Positions 24,411-35,930 of a DNA stretch of 64,000 bases are shown here, one piece after another. A program made the translations under genes and the position numbers. Under the pieces are notes generated by a model. That model was not told the DNA's origin. It saw only the letters and a list, made by a program, of their open reading frames with translations, and searched no databases. Source of the stretch: Stropharia rugosoannulata (Eukaryota; Basidiomycota; Agaricomycetes; Agaricales; Strophariaceae); NCBI GenBank assembly GCA_028532985.1, contig JANCIK010000011.1, forward strand, positions 496,001-560,000, written 5' to 3'. Every line of letters begins with the position of its first letter. Position 1 is the stretch's first letter.

Positions 24411-25791
24411 TTAATAAGTACTGCAGTTGTCAGCATGAAACGCAAGGCCCATTTCATGACCATCCCATGTCTCCAATACAGTCGAAAATGACTCATTCCA
24501 ACGAGGCGATGGACAGTTGGACACAACCTTCATGCGATTATTCAGCGCAGCAACCATGGAGCTGGCATATGCCTTTCCAAAGATCAATGCTACTGCCTGA
24601 TAATACGCAAAGTGGTGTGGAAGATAGACTAAAATTAAGCCTACTATGGCCAGGGAAGCTACACAAACACTACCTCAGATAGAATAAATTTGCACAAAAT
24701 AAACCCACCTGTGATAGACCCCGTCTCTATAGTCACTCTAATTAATCTCTTTATTATATTATGTGTCTGTTTAAATCCTGTGTCTCGTTTTCTCGGCTGT
24801 TTCATTCTCAGTCAGCTTAGGTTTAACGGTTGCAATTCCACTTACATAGTAGGTCATTATAACTGCAATAATGACGTCACACACACATCCACCCACGCCC
24901 CATATCTTTAAATTCAATTAGTAAATTGTCTATACAATTTCGTAGAACTGACACCTATAGTGACAACAGATGTTTTTGTCTCCGGTAGACTTGTGAATAC
25001 TGCTGATTGTTTTTTTTGTAAAGTTACAGCAACAAAGGGTCCAAAATTGCACATCATCAACTATTGTAAAAAGGACACAAAGATTAGAAACACATGTCGG
25101 TAATGTGCTAAACAAAATTCTTGCCATCAAAATGGATATTACAGGGGCCTTCGATTGCGTGAAGAGCGCCGTACGGTAGCAGTAAAATCCCTGTGAAAGG
25201 AATGCTGATGTTTATACGGGGATGCTTGACATGAGTGCCTTTGAGTACATACATGAAAATGAGTGTACATACGTACTTAATCCAGTAAGCAGTGGAACAG
25301 AATACCATACAGACCCAATGTTGTTGGCCTCCCAAATTTGGGTAAATTGAACTGTGTAGATCCGCAGCAAATCATGTGTAACTGTGACGGTCTGAAGCGT
25401 CTCCAGAGATACTTGCAGCAAGACAAGTATCTTCACAAAGATATTGTCCTATGTAAATGCGATAAAATACAGATCTAATGTCGTGATTAGCCTGCACGAT
25501 AGATCATTCTATACTATGGTGAAAACATACAGATTTGTGCCCACAGCACACCAAAGAGTATCCAGTTTGCCATAACTTCTATGAACTGATTGGAATACCT
25601 AGGGCATGAATGACATATTTAATAACGCGCCATGTGTACACACAATAATTGAAAATCTATAATGAATGTGTTAAAAGTTTTCTTTTGTATAAAATATGGA
25701 TGAAAGAGACACATTCATGATGTACATAACTAGAGAAGTCTGGAGTGCTCAACAGTAACGTTAGGAAGTCTGAAATGGTTGAGGAGGACAT
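24411..25791 (-). pseudogene. DUF6534-type membrane protein, inverted copy with a premature stop
   Basis: This copy runs opposite to the one at 18.8 kb. Exons 1 to 3 are 25726-25791, 25531-25585 and 25277-25474; exons 2 and 3 are the same lengths (55 and 198 nt) as in the intact gene. All later exons are found in frame: a segment with SQGFYCYRTALFTQ, then CNFGPFVAVTLQKKQSA, DVIIAVIMTYY, RKRDTGFKQTHNIIKRLIR and GKAYASSMVAALNNRM, ending at 24411. One codon breaks it: TAG at 25449-25451 stands where the intact copy has AAG, in the loop before DNIFVKILV. All other splice sites and frames are preserved, so the loss is recent, or the base is a sequencing error, or there is an unusual splice. Confidence 0.7.
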
Positions 25792-27664
25792 TTCACTGGA
25801 TGCAGGGCAGACCAGGCAATGTAACCCAAAAGTAATCCTTTTTATGTGTGACATCGGTTGACGTCTACGTAGTCTTATGGAGCGCAAAGCATCAGCCCAA
25901 CCTGTTCGCTATCAATTTAGTTGTTAGGTACCAATTTAAAATGGGTGGCTAAGACTAATTTATTACATGCTTTCACTCGAAAGACAGGCGGCAAGAATAG
26001 AAGCACCTCTTTGGCGCCACTGGCTGTCTATGTCTGTTTTAAACTCATTACAAATGAATTAGGCACAGACATGAGGACATTGTCAATCTTAACAAGCCTT
26101 TTCTTAGAAGAAGAAACCCTTTGTGAATAGCTGTGCATAATGGCCTGAAGCTCCGTAGAGACCTGCCAACTTTGAAATTTCATGTTGGACAGATTATCAG
26201 CTTGAAGAAACACTGTAAGCGGAAACAATTCACTATAGTCACTATTGGGAACGTATTCAAGAGATCAGATATAACAGAAGTTACCTCAGCCCAGAAGATG
26301 ATGCATTTTTTTTGATAAGAAAAACTCATTATATATTGCCCTATTTTTTTTATGTATCTAAGCGATCAGATATAATGGAAGCTATGCAGGTCCACCAGGT
26401 GTTGTATCTTTCATAGACATCAGTCTACCAACAACAGATCTCCTCCAGTATCCTATTGGACTATAAATATGCATGGTTTTATTTACATGTTTACATTGAC
26501 CTACTTGTTCGTTATTTTGCAGTGCTAACGCAGAATCAATTCATACGTCCCTGATGAGTCTATCGGCGATGCAGTCGTCGGAGGGTATTCGGCTGGACTG
26601 AAGTAAAGATATGGACCAGGTATTGCGAGATGGTTAGGGATGCGCAGGGGCTCAACCGAGAGCCAGCGGTGATGCCTACATAAGAATATGCATTGACGAA
26701 TTGTGAGAGAACACTACAGGAATATGAATGGCAAAGATCTGCGTGATCGAGCGGGAACTTGGTTAGCGGGAAGGCTGCCTAGATCTCCAGGCGTATGTGT
26801 CGCACTTTATGTACAGACGCACTCCTTGCAGACGTGAACGACCGCTAGCAAGCTTGCCGATACAGTATGCTGACGTTGGTAATTTGGTTTGCAGGACCGG
26901 CTGTGTGCGTCATGTGCTAGTTAGTAGGAAAGCAATGTGAGTGCGCTGTAAGTCAGTACCAGGCCATCGAGCGAGTGGGACGTGTCAGTCACGCAGACCC
27001 GGCAGCTCCCGTAGGTTCAGCATCATAAACCTCACAAGAATGGATGCAGAAATACCAACCAAATACACTCCAAACAATCATGTTCTTGATACGTTTCCAC
27101 TTCCCAGAATCCCACCTCATCTCGCAGCGCGACGTGTGGTGCCCTAGCAATGAATTGTACCCGCCCATTAATCTCCCTCATATGGCATTCTTCATAAAAG
27201 ACGCTAGTCGTCGCAGATCGCGATTCTCCTATCAGACTTGCCGACAGGAAGTGTAACCATTGCCGGCCGTCACGGCGCGGCGCGGCGTTACGCGTAGTAT
27301 CGCGTATGAGGCATTTTGTCATTGTCGTGCCTCATCTAGTCTCGCCTGCTCACAGAATGCCAAGTAGCCGCCGGACTGTGTGCCTTCGGACTCTATCACC
27401 CACCCCACGCCCCATCTTGGCCTGAACGCGCAATGTTCGTCCCCCCGAGGGTGCTTCTATCTAGAGCCGGCACCCAAAGGTATCTGAGCGGCAGATGCCT
27501 ACGGTGTTCGTATGCCGTAGAGACGGGGCGTGTACCGAAGGCTGGGGAGAAGAACGCAAAATGTAGCGTCGCGAGCACATAAAAAGGAACACCATTTTTT
27601 CGAAGGTACACTCAGCTCACCTACAAAGGTCCATTTCCCAGAGATCTTCTCCTCATTGTTTATC
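25792..27664. other. intergenic, no supported gene
   Basis: AT-rich up to about 26500, then more GC toward the SDR gene. Several open frames of 60-100 codons (for example 26941-27147 and 27032-27322) have no features. The promoter of the SDR gene must lie in the last few hundred bases. Confidence 0.45.
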
Positions 27665-28792
27665 ATGTCCTCCCCGTCCACCATATACCTCATCACCGGA
27701 ACCAACAAGGGCATAGGTACTAACGCTCTTTCCCAAACCTCAACGATTAACGCGGTTGACTGACATTGTCACGACCTTTGTCCCGTAGGCCTCGCGCTCG
27801 TAGAATATATCGCCGCTGCACACCCAGACGCGTTCATCTACGCCGGTGCGCGCGATCCTGCCGCTGCCTCCGACCTACAGGCAATAGTCGCCAAGCACCC
27901 CGGGCGCATAGCCCCAGTGAAGTGCATCTCCGGCGACGCGCAGGGCATGGAAGAGCTGGCGCAAGAGATCAATGTCCGGCATGGTCGCGTGGACACTGTG
28001 ATCGCAAATGCAGGTGCGTCATTAACACACGTCCCTCAGCTCAAGGGAGGGTCTATAAGCTAGACACTCACCTTATCTTGACCGCTACAGCCTATCAGAA
28101 CGTCGGGTTCACCGCGATCGAGACTTCCGCTTGGGAGTATGAGCAGCACTTCAGTGTAAGCAGAGCCCCTGTGTTGTCGACAATTTAACTAAACTGGAAT
28201 AATAATAATAAAACTAGGTCAACGTAATCGGCCCCATAGTCCTCCTACACGCCGTCTCCTCCCTTCTTCGCGCAAGCACCCATCCGCGGTTCGTGCCAAT
28301 CAGCACTTTAGGCGCGTCGATAACCCACGAGAGCATCGCACTGCCCACGCTCACCACGGCGTACGGAGCAAGCAAGGCCGCATTGAACTACGTTACACGA
28401 AAAGTCCACTTCGAGAATGAGTGGTTGAGTGCGTCTCTTCTTACATACACTGCTTTACGCGCATAGACTCATAGAGCCTTACGCGGTCTGTCTATTTTTA
28501 GCCGTGTTTCCTTTGGCTCCCGGGGTGGTGGCAACACCCGGCAGTGAGTCCATCTTCCAATCTTGCGTCCATCTCGAGGAACACAGTTAACATCATTAAT
28601 TCCCTCCCCACCGTAGTGCTGCGGAACGTCGGCAAGGAAGAAATGGGGTTCATGCAGAAGATTGTCGAGGAATTCACGCCGCAGTCGCCGGCAGAGTGCG
28701 CCGCGGCGCTGACCAAGGTCATCCACGCGTCCACGCGCGAGACACACGGTGGCCAGTTCTACAACTATGATGGGGCGACACTACCATGGTAA
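27665..28792 (+). CDS. short-chain dehydrogenase/reductase
   Basis: Six exons, 27665-27716, 27789-28013, 28091-28155, 28218-28428, 28502-28543 and 28617-28792, encode 256 aa, the usual SDR length. The nucleotide-binding motif TGTNKGIG is at residues 12-19, split by intron 1. IANAG follows at the end of beta strand 4, a Ser in VPISTLGAS, and the catalytic pair in AYGASKAALNY (YxxxK). Downstream PGVVATPG is the usual loop after strand 6. The enzyme should carry out an NAD(P)H-linked oxidation or reduction. Its sequence style resembles the fungal ketoreductase-like subgroup (C-factor or norsolorinic-acid-ketoreductase-like), but the substrate cannot be read from the sequence. There are no biosynthetic neighbours. 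The gene looks intact. Confidence 0.88.
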
Positions 28793-29196
28793 GCGGAAAC
28801 AGAAGGTCTCTGTCCGGCCTATATATCTCTGCGGGGTAGACAAAAGGATAGATATACGGTGTAATTTTTTTAACTCAAGTGTTGTTTTAATAGTGAGTGT
28901 AGACGTGTAAACCTACGTGTATGTGACAAGTTTGTCTGGGGGCACAAAATGGCCCAAAACATTCGCGCGGAATATTTCCTCACATGGAATATTCTCATAC
29001 GCAACGGGTTGCGTAAAATCTACAAGATGATACTCTTCGAAAGAATATAATTGGCATTGTTCAGTGATATTTAGAAGCACATTTAAGTAGTACATGTCGG
29101 GAAAAGACACATCATACAAAATCTGGCTCAATTGAAGCTGACGACATCCGCTCAGTGGCCTGAAATTTGAAGCATAAACTGAGTATTTGGATTTGC
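28793..29196. other. intergenic, convergent 3' ends
   Basis: This stretch lies between the SDR stop and the stop of I66-like copy 3. The segment at 29080-29196 is similar to 21640-21740 downstream of copy 2, so the duplication included the 3' flank. Confidence 0.5.
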
Positions 29197-29882
29197 TCAT
29201 TCTTCGCCGGCAGGAATAAATGCCCATGCGTTATCCAGGTCAAGGGAGGCAGCCTCGAGGGCAAGCTACATATATATAGCACATCGGTCAAGGACAGTCT
29301 GCATCAGCGCTCCGTCAAAAACACAACCAATCGAACACGTACCTGAGGGGGGAAGATAGTTAAGGGCGAGACGACCATAATGAGGTCCTTGTCCGGAACT
29401 TGTATGCTATAAGACTCAGACGTAAATACGAGTCAGCCTTTAGTATTCAAATTTGTGACTTACAAGAATGGGGCCGGGAGTGGCTTCTGGGGCGCAGAAT
29501 CGATGACCCACTCACGCGTCGGGAAATCAGAGACGGGACCGAGGATGATCTTCTCTCCGAGCTCGGGTTCCCTGTAGGAAAGCGAGCGCGAGGGGAACAA
29601 ATGCGCCGGGATCTGAATTGCAGTCTTCCCGCCGGGTGCAGGGCCTACAGACCACTGTAAAAATTATATCAGATATATATAATACTCAAGATCGGGTTGG
29701 CGGTGCGCTGAGACGAGCACGGATTGACTTACCTGCTGGTCGCGTGCCTGTTCGGGGTTGAATTTGGCCACGGTGACGCCGCCGTCCTCTAAGGCAGTCA
29801 AAAGAAGAGGTTCGGGGCCCAGTTCACTGCGCCACACTGCGATCTTGTAGATTCCGGACCTGACGTTGTTGTCTGCAGACAT
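29197..29882 (-). CDS. beta-trefoil protease-inhibitor-like protein (I66-like), copy 3
   Basis: Four exons, 29733-29882, 29464-29654, 29343-29406 and 29197-29265, encode 157 aa with the same intron phases and exon lengths as copy 1. Conserved pieces are SGIYKIAVW, DQQWSVGP, IPAHLFPSRSLSYREPE, ILGPVSDFPTREWVID, QVPDKDLIMVVSP and NAWAFIP. It lacks a signal peptide. The predicted role is the same as for copies 1 and 2. It lies about 1.1 kb from the glycopeptide half gene at 31 kb and has the same orientation. The gene looks intact. Confidence 0.65.
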
Positions 29883-29954
29883 GTTATGTAGTAGTAGTAG
29901 TTGCTTTGCTTTTCTTTGGACAAGAAGGCTGGAGAAAGTGCCGTCGCCATCTGA

Positions 29955-29965
29955 CCCTCTTTATA
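29955..29965 (-). promoter_or_regulatory. TATA box of I66-like copy 3
   Basis: TATAAAGAGGG on the minus strand lies 73 bases upstream of the ATG and is identical to the element of copy 2. Confidence 0.65.
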
Positions 29966-30972
29966 CGTTTGGGTTTTACTTTCGAGTCGGCATACTCCGC
30001 TCAGATTATCATGGTATCACATATCGCTCTCTAATCGCGAGGACGAACGTTATTTTTAGGTGGGGATGAAGATTGAGTTTAATGATGCGTGGAAGAACGA
30101 CGATCATATGCCGTTGGTTCTATTGCAGCTGTTCGACATAAATAGATTCTACATAAGCTCACGCTCAGGTATTGGAAATGTAGCACGCCAACGCTTCACT
30201 TCTTGGTTCATGTTAACTTCCAGGGTCCCCTACCGTGTTCCATTCGAACAGAACGCACGCCATCTACATGCACCCCAAAATAATTTCCGTGTAATCGATT
30301 ATCAGTAATGTCATTGATAACTTCAATCAAGTTGCATCAACTCACAAACGATGTAGAATCGATATCAAACCATTGCTTAGGGCATATTTCCGCTCAATTC
30401 TAATCGGGTCCGCAGATTGCCATAACATGCATACAGATTGGGCTCATTGTACGCAGGCAACGCTGCAACGTGAAAAAATTCCAAGTCCAAATAACACACT
30501 TTCGAAGCTCTCTATCAGAGTAGGAGTAACGTTTTTAACAAACTTCAAACTTTAAGCTTCAGCCCTTCAGCTTCAGCATGTGACTTGGTAAATGATTTGC
30601 CTGCTGCGTGGCCACGCGCTGGAAAAAAATATCGGAGACACATCCAAAGGTGTTCAAACATCCCGACGTTCGTAAATGTGCCACCATCTCCGACTTATAG
30701 CCAAGGTTGCTCTACAGATTTGACGGGGCTGGCGTGCTATCTTAGGTGTATATGGAAAGATCGTTCCAGTGTACCAGCAGTATTTACCCTTGAGGTTATG
30801 TGCGAGTCGTCAAAGGCCGAAATAATGGGCGGGAAACCACAAGGAGATTAGTTGGTCAATTTGAATATTATTCATTGGTAGCTCAAGCCTTATGCAGACC
30901 TTGGAGGCAAAATATTACACGTTCGTTTTCTTCACATATATATCCCACATCACACTTAACCAAATAGCGAAT
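29966..30972. other. intergenic, no gene seen
   Basis: Open frames at 30060-30308 and 30585-30851 (+) have no features. Confidence 0.45.
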
Positions 30973-31436
30973 CTAGTCGCAGAACGTAATCGCAAGGTTT
31001 ACCTTTGATTAGTTAGAGGTGAGTCAGCTTCTGGCCAGATTCTCCTACAAGAACTTGAGCGGATATTACTCACGTTGTCTGCCTGGCACGCGACCTGTAC
31101 CCCAGTCTGCGATGGGTTGAAGAAGGCGGTTGGGCAACTCGGGTTTGTACCTATAAAATTCGGAGTATTGATATTTTGTTACTTAATGTTATTCGTTCTG
31201 CTTACAATCTGCGCCGCTTCCATCACACCCGTTGAAGTATCTGGTTAAGATTGTATTTATCAGTATGTCGATTCCAGACCAGCACGGTGGCCGCTGTGAC
31301 CTACCCAAACCCAGATGTCACAGAGAATGCATGACTTGGAGTAACATACTATCAGCTTCTGATGGATATATGTGGCAGGCATGGCTGTACGTACGGAGGA
31401 ATGAGCGATATATCGGCGCTTGAGCCGCTCCCGGGA
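30973..31436 (-). pseudogene. 3' half of a split glycopeptide-like gene
   Basis: The exons encoding the C-terminal half of the family are all present: PGSGSSADISLIPP (up to the edge at about 31436), HAFSVTSGFG, YFNGCDGSGAD, a segment with NPSCPTAFF and QVACQADN, and VNLAITFCD ending at 30973. Splice sites and phases agree with the intact gene at 12.0 kb. Signal peptide and the first half of the mature protein are absent: sequence similarity stops abruptly at 31436, and an in-frame stop lies just beyond. The missing half, on the same strand, is found at 63021-63474. Confidence 0.75.
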
Positions 31437-32071
31437 CATCAGTAAAAAGTTAAGAGTCTGTTTATGTCTTTTAACTCCGATAATTTCGCTGGCATGTGTG
31501 CGCATGCATATAGTAGATTACAAACAATGTAAAAATCCGTTCACATTTACTACGTTTTACAATGACAGTATCAAATATATATAGTCCCATTTATATTTGT
31601 GATCCCTACTAGATGAATGTCTTATAGCAATGAGAATTGCGGGTCATTATACATGAACAGTCTTTATTGAAGATTCTTAACATCAAGTTAGCAAGGTTGA
31701 CGGACGTTATAGATGTCTATATATCTGCTTTGTATCTGCTTTGTATCTGTATTGTGATGTGTGTATTTCCTGTTCTGATATTCTTGTCTTGTAATTATAT
31801 CATATCAGTAAAGTGTTAAAAATATGTTGCCGTCCAATAAGCGATGTGGAATATGCATGTATACGTTTACGGACCATTACATGGATAGATCTATGGGTAA
31901 ACGGGTCGTCAAAATGGTAGAACTGTGGAATAGTAAATACCGTTGCCGAATCTCACGTGCAACGCTTTTACCCAAAGTCTGCTGTGACATAATATAGTGA
32001 TCTTAAGTCTGACTCACATTCTGAATACCACTGGTGATGGGAATGACATACCATGACATTCGTTTATATGT
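31437..32071. other. left end of the inserted block, no gene seen
   Basis: AT-rich sequence without coding features lies between the edge of the block and the pogo-like element. Confidence 0.45.
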
Positions 32072-32073
32072 TA

Positions 32074-32863
32074 CAGTCGACTCCCTCATAACCCATACCC
32101 TTCGGGAGTCACCAAAACTTATGGGTTTTGAAGGGTTATGGGTTGTCAAAGGTGGGCTAAAAATAGATCCGGGGGGGGGGGAAAAAAACCCAAAAAATTC
32201 GGGGAAAATCATTAAAAATTTCTACAATACAAACTGAATATAAACAATATGTGAAGACTATACTTTTGTAAAGTGATTAGTTATACTAGTATCCTGCATG
32301 TTCTTGGCTTCGTGCAGTCGGATTTGCCTATTAAACTTACCCAGAAGTCCCTCAACCTGCCGTGCAACTGGATCATTGATGTCGGAGGTATATGCTTTGG
32401 TCATCGATACTGCTTTAAGGACATTGCGTCGACTAGGACGAGGCTCAATGCAGATGACATCGTCGACATCATCCCCGCCATTGATTTCGATGTTGTCACG
32501 TGTCTCGATTGCATCAAGTCAAGTGACAAGTCAAAAAGTTCAATAAGAATTTTATTGAAATGCTACGTGGATATCAATATACCAATACACTAGCTTACAG
32601 TATAGTCTATTGGACAAATAAGCCGAGTAGGAATCATAAGAGCACCCCTGCAGCCGTAGACTTGACGGCCGGTATGAAATCGGCACCAAAATCACTGATA
32701 CCAAAACCCATACATGACCCGAAAACCCTATGGGTTATGGGTTACTGCAAATCTATGGGTTATGGGTTGCAAATCCCCGCAAACCAACTCGGTCGACAGA
32801 AATTTCTATGGGTTATATGGGGTTATGGGTTATCGGAGGTATGGGTTATGAGGGAGTCGACTG
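32074..32863. mobile_element. internally deleted pogo/Tigger-like (Tc1-mariner) element
   Basis: The terminal inverted repeats read CAGTCGACTCCCTCATAACC at 32074 and its complement ending at 32863, matching over about 26 bp. The dinucleotide TA stands on both sides (32072-32073 and 32864-32865), the standard target duplication. The CAGT-type terminus is typical of pogo elements. At 790 bp it is too short for a transposase of about 500 codons; only the coding tail remains. The motif ATGGGTTATGGG and its complement recur many times near both ends, probably transposase-binding subrepeats. Confidence 0.85.
32258..32530 (-). pseudogene. C-terminal remnant of a pogo-like transposase
   Basis: An open frame of about 90 codons ends at 32258. 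It includes RRNVLKAVSMTKAYTSDIND, then VARQVEGLLGKFNRQI and SITNHFTKV before the stop. This acidic-then-helical tail is typical of the region after the DDE domain in fungal pogo transposases. The catalytic domain and DNA-binding domain are absent, so the element cannot move itself. Confidence 0.6.
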
Positions 32864-35574
32864 TACTCTGAATCTTTCGGGTTACTAATATGAATTGTAA
32901 GATAAACGTAGTACTACGGCATAACTTCTATGTGTCTCCCACGTCTTGAATCACAGTCAGAACGTAGGGAGCTTCCGGCTTCGCCCTCTTCTACGAAGCA
33001 CTTTATAAGACAAACTCGAAACAAATGCAGGCGGCAGGTCTACAATAGTACCTGTACCACATGAATTTAATTTTTTTTTTAAAAAATAACTTGCAGACAA
33101 CATGAATTGAACCATTGACCTCCTGAACACAATAATTGAGATTATTACGCAACATTAACCATTAATCCACTCCAGTTACATTAACACAGGTTAAAACATT
33201 TCTAACTAGACGTTCATGTACTGCCAAGTCCGCGGCTCAACTAGTAGTAGTACCCGTTACTGGTAGTTCCTTGGATCCAAATGTACAGCTTGGCACAGTG
33301 CAGTCCGTCACAGCATTAATAATAGTTAGTATGTATTACCTGCCAAATTGAACTTTTGAGGGCTCACAGATTCCTCGGAAGAAATTCTCGCATTCAGGAC
33401 TCGGAGGTCATTTATTCTATTGAACGCTCAGGTGACTACACCGTTTAGTAGTAGAACTGAGTCAAGACGTTGGACTCCTTGTTCCGATTACCCACCCACG
33501 CATCCGACGGGTTCGTCCTCCTGGCCTACTACTAGGCTTCTACTGTCGTGGCACCACACTGTTCCGACTCTTCATTGTCGCAATCTTCTCCGTGACATGC
33601 TTTCGCCTGCTACTAGTAGACTTGCCACGAGTCTTCCAGTAAAAGGACCTCTCATTAATATCCTAACAGCAAACTATCCAAAGAAAATGCTCAAGCGCAA
33701 GAAGATCGTAAACGACATTCAAAGCTCCTTCAATCACTTGAAGAGGTTGGGAAAGGTTCCTGTTGAATGCTATGAGGGTTATCTAGTCGTCGCGTAAGTT
33801 TCCAAACTCGTTTTGAACGGATGTCAGTACTTACCAAGTGAACTCGCATTTGCCAAGGACTGGCAGTCATGTCTTGTCAAAGGGCCATAACCGATATACC
33901 ACTCGCATCTTTGCCGACGACGCTAACGAGGGCCGCTACCTCGGCTCTATACACTCGCTCAAAGACAAGAACAGGGACACTTACCTTACGGTGACCGAGG
34001 GGAGGCATCAAGCGTGGAAGGGCTCGGTCTTTATTCAGCATAATACAAGACCTTTACCTTGACCGTCGTGGTACGCTGTCTGTTCAGATAATCTTTCTTA
34101 ATCTGTGTTCTAATCGTCATTTGACATCTCAGATCTCTGACATTCCTTGCTTGCAGCTATGGTGGTCCCTACATTGTCTTCAACGCTTCGTTCCTTGACT
34201 AAGATATACAATGTTTCGCCGTATGTTGCCTTACAAAACTTTTGGTTATCACCGGAAAAGAACTGAAGTCAAGAAAATGTTCAAATATACAGCTTCTATT
34301 TTTAAGCATAGGCGCCCATAAATGCCTTGGCAACCTCTTTTGCACGAAGTTGACAGGTCGTTCAAAATGATTGGGAATCTACTTCTGTCATCGGTCATAT
34401 GATACTACCAGTAGTCGCTGAAAAAAATCAAGACTTACCGTGTTCATGAAATCTGAAGCACGTAGTACTATGATGTCGTGTGCCATGAAGGACTCGTCGC
34501 AGTCGACGACTCGGAGTCCTGCCAGAGCAGTTACCATCCTTCTCGCTATTCATAATAACCTAACGCGATGGGCCGAGACGTCAGCAAGAGGGCCGCGTTA
34601 TTACGGTACGCACGGCACCAAATTGTACTATCTCATCGATGGTCCTGACCGTTGCAAAGCATGCGAGTCGTCGCAGGATCTCGACTTTGCGCCAAGGTTA
34701 GCGACTCGGACTCGGACTCGGTGCTCAACCATAAGGAACTCAGCCCACTGTATATTAGGTCCCTTATAGCTCCCGGCTGCAGTGCTCTTCCTGGGCTCTT
34801 CCCGGGTATTTTGTACAGGTCCCAAGTGATGGCGACCTTTCCCCAGCCCCGAGTTTGTGCGCAGCAATCGTCCACGTACAATGGCGATTGACCGAACTTA
34901 TCCTGCGGCAAGACATAACTGGTGTACGTTGTCGATAGAGTGGCGCCTGTCACCTCGAGTCCGTATATGATGAGCACGAGGGCGGTAGAGTACATTTGCG
35001 ACTGTTGAGATTTAAGGTAAGGGCAGGGACACATAAATTCAATTAGAAAATCTCAAAAACTTACCTGCATTCCGTTCTAATTCAAATACAATCGGGACCT
35101 CTCCAGTTATTTCACTGTTGGATCTCATCCAATGCTAGTTGTCCGCACGCTTGGGGGCCCATCGCCCGCAGCGCCTTCGAGTCCGTGGCGACTTTCAGCT
35201 CAGTGGTCTTGGTCGCCTGCGAGGTTAGGAGGGACACGCGTGACATTGTACCGTCGGAGGCAGCGAGGTAGCAATGGCTTGGACAAGAGGGCAGGGGACG
35301 GGACAGGCACGACTGGAGAGGATTGGTGACAACGGAGAACGAAACGGAGAGGGTCAGCCGAGAACGTCAACAGGGAAAGAGACAGAGCGCAGGGAAGAAG
35401 GCGAGGCGCAAGCAGAGCGCACACCGGAAGTGTTTGCGGAGAGGTACGAGCCGTAATGTGCGCCGTTTCGGGCGAGATTCTTTGCACAGCTAGATCGACC
35501 AGCTGAGCTTGTCCTACGGGGCGAGCGAGTTCACAAGACATCATACAGAGCAAGCAGCGCACACCTATACCTTG
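32864..35574. other. no confidently supported gene
   Basis: Several open frames (33420-33797 and 34440-34769 on +, 34633-35034 on -) lack recognisable features. A minus-strand start at about 35253 (MSRVSLLTSQATKTTELKVA) preceded by a CT-rich leader, and a spliceable segment near 35125-35027, hint at a decayed gene that I could not assemble. Short TAGTAG and GACTCG repeats are frequent. Confidence 0.4.
33096..33179 (-). repeat. tRNA-like sequence, possible SINE head
   Basis: On the minus strand TGGATTAATGG (33159-33169) resembles a polymerase III A box and GGTTCAATTCA (33103-33113) a B box, 46 bases apart. Between them AATAA and TTATT could form an anticodon stem. Downstream comes a run of T then A (33071-33086). 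Acceptor-stem pairing is poor, so this is not a working tRNA. A tRNA-derived short interspersed element is the best guess. Confidence 0.35.
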
Positions 35575-35930
35575 CTGTATATCTCAACTTGGTCCCTCAG
35601 GACATGGTCATACCCAGTCGTCTTCTTGATCTTCTCGGTCGCCTTGCCGTCATAGGGCGCGCGCGCGTACATGGGTCCCCACTCGCCGTTCCACTGCACG
35701 CAAAGCCCGTGTCCGTTCTTTTACTCGCGTTTCTTCTCATAGTTGTACAGCATGAGCCGCTTCTGCCCATCGGAGCCGACGTATTCCTGCGCCGATGCAG
35801 GGAAGCCAAAGCTAGAGTGATCATAAATGGATTAGTAGCCTGTAGTAGTCGCCCAGTTCTTGTGCGCGTCGCTAAAGAGACATCCGGCTTTCGCAGGACG
35901 CGGCTTATCAGTCTCCTGTGGCCCAGCGTG
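35575..35930 (-). pseudogene. fragment of an unrecognised gene with an in-frame stop
   Basis: The minus strand contains two coding-like stretches. One holds ETDKPRPAKAGCLFSDAHKN near 35850-35920. The other, near 35830-35575, reads on through GSDGQKRLMLYNYEKKRE, a TAA at 35721-35723, then KNGHGLCVQWNGEWGPMYAR and a Lys-rich end to IYSKV. The composition looks like a real globular protein on both sides of the stop, which suggests a decayed gene. I do not recognise the family. Confidence 0.35.

Noticed and set aside
32169..32195. Run of ten G followed by A-rich sequence
   Set aside because: It lies inside the pogo-like element and looks like a simple homopolymer expansion, not a functional site.
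33420..34062. Possible exons on the + strand (frames ending 33797 and 34062)
   Set aside because: They could not be joined into a protein with any recognisable pattern.
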